NCBI GenBank assembly: GCA_944323675.1
Contig: CALUTK010000003.1
Span: 1 to 48,790 of the forward strand
Length of the DNA: 48,790 bases
Source: Candidatus Gastranaerophilales bacterium
Lineage (GTDB): Bacteria > Cyanobacteriota > Vampirovibrionia > Gastranaerophilales > Gastranaerophilaceae
Direction of reading: 5' to 3'
Shown here: positions 41,001 to 48,790 of the stretch, in pieces
Layout: each line of letters opens with the position of its first letter
Position numbering within the stretch: the stretch's first letter is position 1
The notes under the pieces: model-generated
Databases searched by the model: none
Told to the model about the DNA's origin: nothing
Seen by the model: the letters and a program-made list of their open reading frames with translations, nothing else
Translations under genes and position numbers: made by a program

Positions 41001-43268
41001 ATGACAATCCCCAAAACTTCAAAGAATAAACTGGAAAATGAATTATTTAAAAGTGTATATGAAAAGACCCCTGATTATGTAAAAGAACTTAATCTGATGG
41101 ATTTTTCAAATGATGGCGAGTTTAGTTTTATATTAAAAAAAGAACATCTTGAAGCATATGATGAAAAGAAAAATCCGGAAGGTTTAAATTTAAAAGAATG
41201 GTTTGCAAATTATGCAAAGGAAGCAAAAGTTTCAACAGCAGGCATAAGAGGTCCGCAGAATATTCTCTATCCGCAGGATACGAGATTCCCGATTAATCTT
41301 GTCGGAATAGTTCTTGCAACATTAGCAAAATCGCTTGTTGCAAAAGAAAAATATAAAGGAAAAGAAATAGTAAAAGTTGCAGGACGTGAAGTGAGATATA
41401 ATTCAGATTTGTTTCTGGATGCGATTGCACGTATTCAGGCTGCAAACGGAATAAAAACTCTGGTTCCGGTTGATAGAAAAACTATTCCTATCTGGCTTGC
41501 GTCATTTTTAGCGTTTAAATTAGATTTGCTCGGCGGTGAATATATTACATCAAGCCATGGTATTTCCGTTAAAAATGCAACAAAGGATTTGAATTCTCAG
41601 GGCAGCCAGTATTTGCCGGAAGAATCTCTTGAATTTGTTGATAAAATTCAGGAAATTTTTAATGAAACAGAGAAAAAAGGTTCTTACGAAATCAAGATTG
41701 CGGCAAAAGATAACCCGTTGATTGATGAAAAAGTTATGTCAAAGTTTAACGACGGGGTGGATTTGTATGTTGAATATATTCAGTCCGGTGTCGCTAAAAA
41801 AATTAACCTTGATTTAATTAAAAATTTCAAAAATAAAATTGTTATAGAAAACGTCGGAGGTTCCGCTTACAGAACTCTTTCGAGGGTTTTGAAAAAGTTG
41901 AATATCTCTGATAAATTTGATTGGTTTAATATAGAAGAAGACCCGTTTTTCCATTCTATCGGAAAGTATGATATTACGCCGAAGGGTGAACATGCTTTTT
42001 ATGATTATTCAGTTGATGCAACGGTTGTTGCAAAACGTTTGAACGGAGAAAAATTCTTCCCTGTTATTGAAACTCTTCATTACGAAGAAAAATTGAAAGA
42101 TTATCCGGTCGGAACGGTTGTTTTGATAACAGACCCTGACCATGACAGATTGACAATAACCCAGACCGAAAAATCTTCCCGTATTCCGTATCTGGAAGCG
42201 AACGGTATTGATTATGTTAAACTTAATAATGATACGGTGCTGACAGTATTTACCGCTAATCAGGCGTTTTTAATCCTTATGGATTTCTGGGCAAAACAAT
42301 TGAAAGCAGAAGGTTTGTGGAATAAACATCCGCGGTTTATGATTAAAACTACAGCCTCTGCAAGTTCTTGGGATGAATGGGCTAAGAAAAACGATGTGAA
42401 AGTTGTTAATGTTCCTGTAGGCTTTAAAGAAATTGCAAACATAATGAAAAAAGTAGAATTGCAATTGAAAAATTCACCGGATAAAGATGTTGTAGTGGAT
42501 GACGTATTCGGGAATTCAATCAATCTCGGCAAGAATCCGCGTCTTTTATTCGGCGGGGAAGAATCCGGCGGAATGATTATGGGGACTGAAGATTTGATTG
42601 AATCTTTAGCCGGACGCAGGGCTGTTGCGATGAGAGAAAAAAGCGCTACAGAAGCAATAATCGTTGCCTCTGCGCTTGTTGCAAAACTCGGCAAGAAACC
42701 TCTTTCTGATTGCTTGAAAGAAATCTTTGACGATAACGATATTGTGGGGCGTTATGACACCCGTGTTGATATTGCTTACTACAATGAATCCGAGCCTGAT
42801 ATCGAAAAACTAAAACTTGCTAAAATAGAAGGCGAGAAAAAACGTACTAAAAACGATTTATTCTATCTTTCAATGGCAATGGCTGTGAAAGAAGGTTTAA
42901 TGACAATAGAAGATGTCAGAGAAGTTCTTAATGATTCATTCAAGAGTTTAATTTTTGATAATCTTGAAGAAATTAAATTTGTCGGAGACGGAACATATAT
43001 GAAATTTGCGCATAAGTATATTGAAATAAGACCTTCCGGAACTGATGCAAAAACAAAAGCCTATGGCGGCGGTTCTAATAAGGAAATGATTGAAACTTAC
43101 GCAAACGTTATGGGCAACTACTCCGGCGACCGAACAGAATGGCATAAGAAATTTATAACAGAGGATTTCTACAATAAAACAAAAGAGGAGGCAATGAAGT
43201 ATTACCTTGCTTTTGTAGATAAAGATGCGAATAATGAACCTTTTGAGATTCCTGAATATAATTTCTAA
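41001..43268 (+). CDS. Large alpha-D-phosphohexomutase (phosphoglucomutase/phosphomannomutase superfamily)
   Basis: 755 residues, clearly longer than the 450-580 of typical members. Four superfamily motifs are present. The active-site serine region is ITSSHGIS (S185-H186), replacing the usual TASHNP. The metal loop is DPDHDR (D378, D380, D382). The sugar loop is FGGEESGGM and the phosphate loop RPSGTDAKTKAYGG near the C-terminus. It would interconvert hexose 1- and 6-phosphates for glycan or central metabolism. AAGGAGA precedes the ATG, and the promoter is the 30-bp palindrome. The extra length lies in the N-terminal 100 residues and in the C-terminal part, where I see no separate domain. Confidence 0.85.
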   Translation: MTIPKTSKNKLENELFKSVYEKTPDYVKELNLMDFSNDGEFSFILKKEHLEAYDEKKNPEGLNLKEWFANYAKEAKVSTAGIRGPQNILYPQDTRFPINLVGIVLATLAKSLVAKEKYKGKEIVKVAGREVRYNSDLFLDAIARIQAANGIKTLVPVDRKTIPIWLASFLAFKLDLLGGEYITSSHGISVKNATKDLNSQGSQYLPEESLEFVDKIQEIFNETEKKGSYEIKIAAKDNPLIDEKVMSKFNDGVDLYVEYIQSGVAKKINLDLIKNFKNKIVIENVGGSAYRTLSRVLKKLNISDKFDWFNIEEDPFFHSIGKYDITPKGEHAFYDYSVDATVVAKRLNGEKFFPVIETLHYEEKLKDYPVGTVVLITDPDHDRLTITQTEKSSRIPYLEANGIDYVKLNNDTVLTVFTANQAFLILMDFWAKQLKAEGLWNKHPRFMIKTTASASSWDEWAKKNDVKVVNVPVGFKEIANIMKKVELQLKNSPDKDVVVDDVFGNSINLGKNPRLLFGGEESGGMIMGTEDLIESLAGRRAVAMREKSATEAIIVASALVAKLGKKPLSDCLKEIFDDNDIVGRYDTRVDIAYYNESEPDIEKLKLAKIEGEKKRTKNDLFYLSMAMAVKEGLMTIEDVREVLNDSFKSLIFDNLEEIKFVGDGTYMKFAHKYIEIRPSGTDAKTKAYGGGSNKEMIETYANVMGNYSGDRTEWHKKFITEDFYNKTKEEAMKYYLAFVDKDANNEPFEIPEYNF

Positions 43269-43349
43269 TGCTGCTTAGTCAAAAATTTAGAGAGTAGTTA
43301 TTCCCATTTTAAACTTACTTCTCAGTTTATAATAAAACCTTGGAATGTC

Positions 43350-43370
43350 ACCCTGAACTTGTTTCAGGGT
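43350..43370. repeat. Hairpin related to the dispersed-element core
   Basis: ACCCTGAA-ACTTGTT-like stem-loop (CCCTGAACTTGTTTCAGGG), a G/C variant of the TCCTGAACTTGTTTCAGGA hairpin found in copies 1, 3 and 4 of the dispersed element. It may end the phosphohexomutase transcript. Confidence 0.65.
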
Positions 43371-43482
43371 CTCGTTCTTTGAAAGGCGTACAATAATTAT
43401 ATGCAAAATAGTTGTATTTATTTTCTCAACACGCTTCCGCACATGCTCTCGCTATAGTTTCGAAAACAAATACAACTATTTG

Positions 43483-45126
43483 TTAATTCTTCCCGTGTTT
43501 TTTGCGGGCTTTTTCTGAGAAGGCTGTTTTTGCAAATTCTATTGCGTCCATTTCAGAATAAAAAATATGATCTTGTCCGATTTCCTGAATAATCTTATAT
43601 TCTAAAAGCTGATTATAAATATTTTTATTTTTTAATACAAGAACAAGATGTATGTGCTGGGATTTTAACCTTAATACAATATCTTCAAAAGCGAAGAGTG
43701 CCGAGATATCAAGTATATCATCAAAGTCACAGTTAAGGATTAAATATCTTGTTCCTAAAAGTTCATCAAACTGTGAGATTAGCTGGGTTGCCGAGCCGAA
43801 GAAGAATTGTCCGTCAATATGGACAAAACGTATTTTCATTTTGTAATCGCGTTCGACTTCTTTTTCAAGCTGCATAATATCCTGATCATAAATTTCTGTG
43901 TGGATAAGTTTTGCCTTATCAGCAGCTTTTTTTGCATATAAAAGTGCGGCAAGAGTAATTCCGGCTCCGACTGCTGCTATAAGGTTATAAAATACTGTAA
44001 GCAAAAATACTACGATAAGCACCCACTTATCCTCTTGTGAGGCAAGTTTTAATACTTTTAAAAGTTTAAAATCAATTATATCGTAGCCGATTTTGATAAG
44101 AATTCCGGCAAGTACACACAGCGGAATTTCAGCCACAAAACCTGAAAATTTAAAAAGCAAAACAAGTAAAACTAGGGGGCAGACTAATGCGGCGATTTTA
44201 GTGGAAGCCCCGCTTTTCAATGCTGCAACTGTTCTCATTGTGGCAGCCGCACCTGAAAGAGAGCCTGTCATTGCACAGATAATATTTCCGAAACCCTGAG
44301 AGGCAAGAAGTGTGCGCGGTGAAATTTGAGTTTTTGTCAATGAATTACACACAAGTCCTGTCAAAAGAGTTTCAGATGATAAAATAATTGCAAGAGTCAG
44401 ACCGTAATGTAGATACGTAATTATATCGTGCAAATTAGTTTCCGGAAGCCTGAACGCCGGAAGTGCGATTGAAACTTCTGAAATTTTCGGAATATTCAGC
44501 CCCATTTTAATGGATATAATTGTACAAATGATTAGCGCAAGAATTTGCGACGGGAGGTATTTATTTAACCGTTTCGGAATCCCAAAAACTATTAAAAGTG
44601 TAAGTAGTCCGAGAAGTGCAGCCTGAATATTCATTGTGTGAAGCGATGTTATAATATGTTCAATGCTTTCGATTGTATTGGAAAAAGGTTTAAGACCCAA
44701 AAGCGGGTTTAACTGCATAATTATGATAATCGTTCCGACACCGTTCATAAAACCTGAAATCACTGGATACGGAACATATTTGACAATATCCGTAAGTTTA
44801 GTGAGAGATAAAATCATTTGAATTATGCCCGCCATAAGCATAATCATTAATACAGAGTTAATATCTTTATTTAAAGCATGCATAATAGATGCTATAACAA
44901 TTGCGGAAGGTCCTGTTATTCCTGAAATCATCGGAACTTTTGTTCCTAAGAGTCCTGCAACAAGACATAAGATAATGGCGCCCCATACACCGGCACTTGC
45001 GCCGAATCCTGTTGCAACACCGAAAGCAAGAGCCTGCGGCAGTGCTATTATTGCAGCATTAATCCCTCCAAAAATATCCCCCGTTAAGATATTAAATCTT
45101 AACTTTATTGTGTTTGTATTTATCAT
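43483..45126 (-). CDS. SulP/SLC26-family anion transporter with STAS domain
   Basis: 547 residues. The first 400 form the membrane transport core (IFGGINAAIIALPQALAFGVATGFGASAGVWGAII, GLLGTKVPMISGITGPSAIVIA, GLVCNSLTKTQI). The last 110 or so form a cytoplasmic STAS domain (IRFVHIDGQFFFGSATQLISQFDELL, LILNCDFDDILDISALFAFEDIV). Members carry sulfate, bicarbonate or dicarboxylates; the substrate is not fixed by sequence. TGA-TAAAAT ends seven bases before the ATG with no Shine-Dalgarno, so a leaderless start is likely. It is divergent from metF with a 45-base gap. Confidence 0.9.
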   Translation of the reverse strand: MINTNTIKLRFNILTGDIFGGINAAIIALPQALAFGVATGFGASAGVWGAIILCLVAGLLGTKVPMISGITGPSAIVIASIMHALNKDINSVLMIMLMAGIIQMILSLTKLTDIVKYVPYPVISGFMNGVGTIIIIMQLNPLLGLKPFSNTIESIEHIITSLHTMNIQAALLGLLTLLIVFGIPKRLNKYLPSQILALIICTIISIKMGLNIPKISEVSIALPAFRLPETNLHDIITYLHYGLTLAIILSSETLLTGLVCNSLTKTQISPRTLLASQGFGNIICAMTGSLSGAAATMRTVAALKSGASTKIAALVCPLVLLVLLFKFSGFVAEIPLCVLAGILIKIGYDIIDFKLLKVLKLASQEDKWVLIVVFLLTVFYNLIAAVGAGITLAALLYAKKAADKAKLIHTEIYDQDIMQLEKEVERDYKMKIRFVHIDGQFFFGSATQLISQFDELLGTRYLILNCDFDDILDISALFAFEDIVLRLKSQHIHLVLVLKNKNIYNQLLEYKIIQEIGQDHIFYSEMDAIEFAKTAFSEKARKKHGKN

Positions 45127-45142
45127 GGCTTCTATTTTATCA
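45124..45142 (-). promoter_or_regulatory. Extended -10 giving a leaderless start for the SulP gene
   Basis: TGA-TAAAAT (complement of 45134-45142), seven bases, then the ATG. It is back to back with the metF promoter. Confidence 0.55.
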
Positions 45143-45156
45143 TAAATTCTTTTTCA

Positions 45157-45174
45157 TGTTATAATCACCGTATG
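45157..45174 (+). promoter_or_regulatory. Extended -10 giving a leaderless start for metF
   Basis: TGT-TATAAT (45157-45165), six bases, then the ATG at 45172. No ribosome-binding site is present. This is the clearest of the leaderless cases. Confidence 0.65.
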
Positions 45175-46044
45175 AGACTGAGCGAAATTTACGAGGATAA
45201 ATCATCAGGCGGGTTCCCGAAAATTTCATTTGAAGTGTTTCCGCCAAAAGGCGGCGAGGAACAGTATCCTGCGCTTTATGAGGAATTGAATATCCTTAAA
45301 AAATATAATCCTGCGCTTGTCTCTCTCACCTGGGGCGCAGGCGGGAAAAATAATAATTCAATGGAACTTGTCCGTGCTCTGAGACAGGATTTAAAGCTTG
45401 ATGTAATGGCGCATTTCACCTGTATATGCAACAGCCGTGAAAGGGTTGAAAAACATATTAAAGAAATTGAATCTTTCGGCATACAAAATGTTCTTGCGCT
45501 ACGCGGGGATGAGCCTCAGGATATTGATGTCTGCCATACGGATTTCAGATACGCTAATGACCTTGTTGAATTTATAAAATCAAAAACTGATTTGTCGGTA
45601 GGGGTTGCTGGATATCCGGAGGGGCATATTGAGGCAGAGAGTTTAGAGACGGATATTGAGAACCTTAAGCGGAAACTCAATTCAGGCGGTGAGACTGTTT
45701 TTACACAATTGTTTTTTGATAATGAAAAATATTTTTCATATGTTGAACTTGTTCGTAAAAAAGGGATTGAAGTTCCTGTTATCCCTGGGATTATGCCGGT
45801 AATAAGCTATAAGCAGGTAGAAAAAATGACATCTGTTGCAAAAATTTCAGTACCTGAAAAGTTGCGCGAGAATCTTGAAAAATATAAAAATAATCCTGAC
45901 GATATGAAAAAATTCGGAATTGAATATGCAACTGTTCAGTGCGAAGAATTGATAAAATCAGGTGTGTGCGGTCTGCATTTCTATACGTTGAATAAGTCCT
46001 ATTCAACCTCAAAAATACTTGATAATATTTTGACTAAAGTTTAG
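45172..46044 (+). CDS. metF: 5,10-methylenetetrahydrofolate reductase
   Basis: 290 residues of the FAD-dependent TIM-barrel family that makes 5-methyl-THF for methionine synthesis. Landmarks are ISFEVFPPKGGEEQ, VSLTWGAGG, MAHFTCICNSRERVEKHI, NVLALRGDEPQD, the GVAGYPEGH loop (147-155), FTQLFFDNEKYF and VPVIPGIMPVISY. Length and order are normal. The promoter six bases upstream predicts a leaderless mRNA. The deoC gene follows 13 bases after the stop with GAAAGGA before its ATG, so it is probably on the same transcript. Confidence 0.95.
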   Translation: MRLSEIYEDKSSGGFPKISFEVFPPKGGEEQYPALYEELNILKKYNPALVSLTWGAGGKNNNSMELVRALRQDLKLDVMAHFTCICNSRERVEKHIKEIESFGIQNVLALRGDEPQDIDVCHTDFRYANDLVEFIKSKTDLSVGVAGYPEGHIEAESLETDIENLKRKLNSGGETVFTQLFFDNEKYFSYVELVRKKGIEVPVIPGIMPVISYKQVEKMTSVAKISVPEKLRENLEKYKNNPDDMKKFGIEYATVQCEELIKSGVCGLHFYTLNKSYSTSKILDNILTKV

Positions 46045-46057
46045 TGAAAGGATTGTT

Positions 46058-46708
46058 ATGGAAAATTTAAATAAATATATTGAACATACATTATTAAAAC
46101 AGGATGCAGCAAAAGAAGATTTTGAAAAACTTTTTGCAGAGGCAAGGGAACATAACTTTTTAGGTGTCTGTGTAAATCCTGCTTATGTAAAATTAGCAAA
46201 AGAAGCTCTTGCCGGATCTGATGTAAAAGTTGTGACGGTTATCGGTTTTCCTCTCGGCGCCAATAAGAGTGAAGTGAAAGCTTTTGAAGCTTCCTGTGCA
46301 GTGGCTGACGGTGCTGATGAAGTTGATATGGTTTTAAATGTTTCAGCGCTGAAAGATAAAAATTATGAATACGTGAGAGAGGATATCAAAGCCGTTAAAA
46401 TCGCATCAAAAGATGCGCCGTTAAAAGTTATTCTGGAAACGGATTTATTGACAAAAGAAGAAATTAAAAAAGCTTGCGAAATCTGTATAGAAGCGCATGC
46501 AGATTTTGTTAAAACTTCAACCGGTTTTGTAAAAAATGGAGTCGGCGCAAAAGTTGAAGATGTTAAATTAATGTATGAAACAGTTAATCCACACGGATTG
46601 AAAGTGAAAGCGTCAGGCGGGATAAGAGATAAAGAAAGCGCTATAAAATTGATTGAAGCAGGGGCCGCGCGTCTTGGAACCTCTTCGGGTGTGAAAATCG
46701 TTTCGTAA
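46058..46708 (+). CDS. deoC: Deoxyribose-phosphate aldolase
   Basis: 216 residues, class I aldolase that splits 2-deoxyribose-5-phosphate into glyceraldehyde-3-phosphate and acetaldehyde. The Schiff-base Lys152 is in DFVKTSTGF, and the proton-relay Asp90 (ADEVDMVLNV) and Lys184 (LKVKASGGIR) are in place. It lies 13 bases after metF and is probably cotranscribed. Metabolic linkage to metF is not obvious. Confidence 0.95.
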   Translation: MENLNKYIEHTLLKQDAAKEDFEKLFAEAREHNFLGVCVNPAYVKLAKEALAGSDVKVVTVIGFPLGANKSEVKAFEASCAVADGADEVDMVLNVSALKDKNYEYVREDIKAVKIASKDAPLKVILETDLLTKEEIKKACEICIEAHADFVKTSTGFVKNGVGAKVEDVKLMYETVNPHGLKVKASGGIRDKESAIKLIEAGAARLGTSSGVKIVS

Positions 46709-46774
46709 TCATTATAATATTATTAAAAAGTCAGCCCCGAAAGCGGGATAATCAGATTAAAAGGATAGAAAAGG

Positions 46775-47872
46775 ATGGGTGATGAAGATAAGCAATACGA
46801 CGCCACCCCGAGAAAATTGGAGCAGGCGCGAAAAGAAGGTCAGGTCGTAAAATCAAAAGATTTTTCGACGGCTGTTTCTTTGCTTATTTTGTTCTGCGCA
46901 ATTTTTGGACTTGCTCCTTTTATCTGGGATCAGATTGCCCAGCTTTTTACGCTTTTGTATGAGCAGATACCAAACGCGCACCTTGATAGTATCGGGATGA
47001 TGTATATTTTTACAATTACTGTAAAAACTGCTGTTTTAATTATTGGCCCTATTCTTTTTCTCGCGTGGTTTGTGGCAATAATGGCTGATTTTGTTCAGGT
47101 CGGGCCTCTCGTTGCAATTGCACCTCTAATGCCTAAACTTGATAAACTTAACCCGACAAAATATTTTAAAAACATAATGTCAATAAAGACCCTTTTTGAA
47201 TTATTTAAGAATATTTTAAAGGTAGTAATCTTAGGTTATATCGGTTATATGGTCTATATGGAGCATATTGAGAACATTTTAATGCTTGCTGCAATTGATA
47301 ATAACTTTGCTGTTATGATAGAGTTCGGCAAATTAGTTACGGATTTTATCTTTAAAGCGTGTATTGCCTTCCTTGTAATCTCTGCGGCAGACTACGGTGT
47401 TACAAAGTGGAAGTTTTTGAAAGATCAAAAGATGTCTTTTAAAGAAATCAAAGACGAATATAAAAACACAGAAGGCGATCCGAACGTTAAAGCAGCACTC
47501 CGCCAGCGCCGTATGCAGATGCTTCAGCGCGGCATGATGGATGCCGTACCTGACGCTGATTTCGTTGTCACAAATCCTATCCACGTTGCTTGTGCCTTAA
47601 AATATAAGGCGGAGGAGATGGAATCACCTATGCTTATTGCAAAAGGAACGGAACTTATTGCAAAGAAAATTATCGGAATAGCGCGCGACCATGGTGTTCC
47701 TGTTATTGAAAATCCTCCGGTCGCGCGTGCGCTTTTTAAAATGGTTGATTTAAACCAGCAGATTCCGCCGGAATTATACAAGGCTGTCGCGGAAATCTTA
47801 CTGTTTGTTTACAACTTGAAAAAAAATAAAAATCAAGGTAGAATAAATCAAGAGCCTAAAAAGAATAAATAA
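46775..47872 (+). CDS. flhB: FlhB-type flagellar/type III export switch protein
   Basis: 365 residues. The N-terminus (YDATPRKLEQARKEGQVVKSKDFSTAV) is that of FlhB, followed by four membrane segments and a cytoplasmic domain. The autocleavage motif, NPTH in most proteins, is N267-P268-I269-H270 in FVVTNPIHVACALKY. The Asn-Pro bond is kept and the Thr is Ile. The protein sits at the export gate and switches substrate class after cleaving itself. AAAAGGA precedes the ATG. The fliA-like gene starts two bases after its stop. No other flagellar gene is in view on this side; more may lie to the right. Confidence 0.9.
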   Translation: MGDEDKQYDATPRKLEQARKEGQVVKSKDFSTAVSLLILFCAIFGLAPFIWDQIAQLFTLLYEQIPNAHLDSIGMMYIFTITVKTAVLIIGPILFLAWFVAIMADFVQVGPLVAIAPLMPKLDKLNPTKYFKNIMSIKTLFELFKNILKVVILGYIGYMVYMEHIENILMLAAIDNNFAVMIEFGKLVTDFIFKACIAFLVISAADYGVTKWKFLKDQKMSFKEIKDEYKNTEGDPNVKAALRQRRMQMLQRGMMDAVPDADFVVTNPIHVACALKYKAEEMESPMLIAKGTELIAKKIIGIARDHGVPVIENPPVARALFKMVDLNQQIPPELYKAVAEILLFVYNLKKNKNQGRINQEPKKNK

Positions 47873-47874
47873 TC

Positions 47875-48534
47875 ATGATTATGCAGGATAAAAATAAGTT
47901 AAAAGAATACATTGATATAGTACAAAAGGTTGCAAGGGTGGAGCACAGACGTATTCCTTCTCACATGGTTGAATACGAAGAACTGCTTTCTATCGGGATT
48001 ATCGCAATACAGGCTCTTATTAAAAACAAATCAGAAGAACAACTGGCTCGATATAATTCTGCATATATAGCAACGGCCGTCCGATGGGCTATCAGAAACG
48101 AATTAAGAATAAGGTATAAATGGTATTCTCTCAAACATAAAGCCGAAGAGGAAACTGATGATGAGTACGAAAATAACGAAGAAGGCCAGAAGGCAAAAGT
48201 CAGAGAAGCAATTTATGAAACTGTTCTTTCAATAGACGGTCTTTCGGAAGCCGCAAGTGATAATGATTCTCCGTTTGACTTTTTAAAGGATAACCATGCC
48301 ACCCCTGATGAGAACGCGGAAATCTCTGAAATGGGAAGAATGATTAGAGAAGCGATTTCAAAACTCCCGCCAAAAGACAGAACAGTTGTTGAATATCGTT
48401 TTTATAGAAACATGCAGGTAAAAGATATAGCGCGTCAGGTTGGACTGTCTTCTTCAAGAGTTACGCGTATTGTGCAGGCTGCACTCGGAAATATAAGAGA
48501 GTATTTAAATTCCCGAGAACAATACGGGTATTAG
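47875..48534 (+). CDS. fliA: FliA-type (sigma-28) alternative sigma factor
   Basis: 219 residues of the sigma-70 family, group 3. Region 2 is IPSHMVEYEELLSIGIIAIQALI and YIATAVRWAIRNELR. Region 4 is AISKLPPKDRTVVEYRFYRNMQVKDIARQVGLSSSRVTRIVQAAL, with the recognition helix at its end. A variable acidic stretch (EEETDDEYENNEEGQ) replaces most of region 3. It would direct RNA polymerase to late flagellar or envelope genes. The ATG follows flhB by two bases and has a second ATG two codons later; which is used is unclear. A repeat hairpin at 48546-48580 follows the stop. Confidence 0.85.
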   Translation: MIMQDKNKLKEYIDIVQKVARVEHRRIPSHMVEYEELLSIGIIAIQALIKNKSEEQLARYNSAYIATAVRWAIRNELRIRYKWYSLKHKAEEETDDEYENNEEGQKAKVREAIYETVLSIDGLSEAASDNDSPFDFLKDNHATPDENAEISEMGRMIREAISKLPPKDRTVVEYRFYRNMQVKDIARQVGLSSSRVTRIVQAALGNIREYLNSREQYGY

Positions 48535-48545
48535 AATTCATAAGG

Positions 48546-48580
48546 GAATAAAATAGTGCGCAAAAGTCACTAGTTTATTC
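48546..48580 (+). terminator. Stop-proximal hairpin, likely terminator of flhB-fliA
   Basis: GAATAAAATAGTG pairs with CACTAGTTTATTC (one mismatch), starting 11 bases after the stop and followed by TTGTATGTTC. It is the fourth copy of the hairpin seen at 601-635, 2001-2035 and 35732-35769, with changed base pairs in the stem. Confidence 0.5.
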
Positions 48581-48790
48581 TTGTATGTTCATTTCTTTCT
48601 CTTTTATTGCGATTAAAAGAGAAAGAAACGAACCAAAGAAAGAGAAAAACGCAATCGTTTACAGCGTCGCTGCGCGCCGCGGAATCAAATGGAAGTGTGA
48701 AAAAATTTCTGTCATCCTGAACTTGTTTCAGGATCTTAGAAATTTTTTCACTACTTCACTCGCTATCGCGGCTACGCCGCACGCTCGCAT
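48581..48790 (+). repeat. Dispersed composite element, copy 4 (runs off the window)
   Basis: Same order as copy 3: the TTTCTTTCTCTTTTA stem-loop with loop TTGCGAT, the GTCGCTGCGCGCCGCGG tract, the TCATCCTGAACTTGTTTCAG hairpin and the CGCGGCTACGCCGCACGCTCGC tract. The sequence ends before the module boundary, so its right end is not known. Confidence 0.9.

Noticed and set aside
46724-46751. TAAAAAG ... GATAA as a sigma-28 promoter for flhB-fliA
   Set aside because: The spacing is one base too long and the GCC of the -10 is missing. TATAAT at 46713-46718 is at least as good.
1-48790. tRNA or rRNA genes, prophage, toxin-antitoxin or defence systems
   Set aside because: I looked for T-loop GTTCGAATC-type sequences and for recognisable phage or defence proteins and found none; hairpin-rich gaps lack tRNA architecture.

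Overview
The window is about 49 kb of a low-GC bacterial chromosome with 45 supported protein genes and no rRNA or tRNA genes that I can see. All genes read with the standard code. The content suggests a diderm: MlaE/MlaF lipid transport, a PBP4-type lipoprotein, anhydro-MurNAc kinase, and an FlhB-type export protein beside a FliA-type sigma factor. The dispersed hairpin-rich repeats and small orphan proteins with a short SF(K/S/T)G motif remind me of the Gastranaerophilales/Vampirovibrionia (Melainabacteria). That placement is an inference from general familiarity and was not tested.

Layout. 1-2500: structured repeats on both sides of a YuiF/NhaC-type transporter gene. 2526-5325: a sugar-type MFS transporter coupled to a B12-binding radical SAM enzyme, possibly followed by the remnant of a third gene. 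5612-11111 (minus strand): a DNA-binding protein with a Lys-rich linker, two tandem thymidylate-kinase-like paralogues, a YhaM-type exoribonuclease, ilvC, a small orphan and mazG. 11233-13848 (plus): a two-domain glycosyltransferase and two coupled orphans. 14326-18044 (minus): a DapL-like aminotransferase, mlaF, mlaE and gatD. 18089-19717 (plus): tatD and tlyA. 19735-26728 (minus): a secreted orphan, polA, clpX, a 103-bp tandem repeat, clpP and tig. 26880-29727 (plus): a DUF374 acyltransferase, a nitrilase-family amidase and a dacB-type lipoprotein. 30000-35064: a membrane orphan, then GT2, Gfo/Idh oxidoreductase, CDP-alcohol phosphatidyltransferase, trmL and an NAD(P)HX dehydratase, with a small orphan converging on the end. 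35065-35771: an array of perfect hairpins. 35772-43268: anmK, a PafBC-like pair of WYL regulators, two tandem PlsC-type acyltransferases and a large phosphohexomutase. 43483-48534: a SulP transporter, metF, deoC, flhB and a fliA-like sigma factor, then another repeat copy.

Most genes are housekeeping. The less ordinary content lies in regulation and repeats. At least eight genes have a -10 hexamer, usually extended (TGn), that ends 6-7 nt before the start codon with no Shine-Dalgarno sequence. This predicts leaderless mRNAs, and two of the cases are back-to-back divergent pairs (gatD/tatD and sulP/metF). A perfect 30-bp palindrome carries two outward TATAAT boxes between the second plsC and the phosphohexomutase. 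A dispersed element present four times has a 15-20 bp perfect stem whose 7-nt loop is inverted in one copy, and a companion hairpin with compensatory arm changes lies just after three stop codons. A 103-bp unit is repeated 3.5 times between clpP and clpX.
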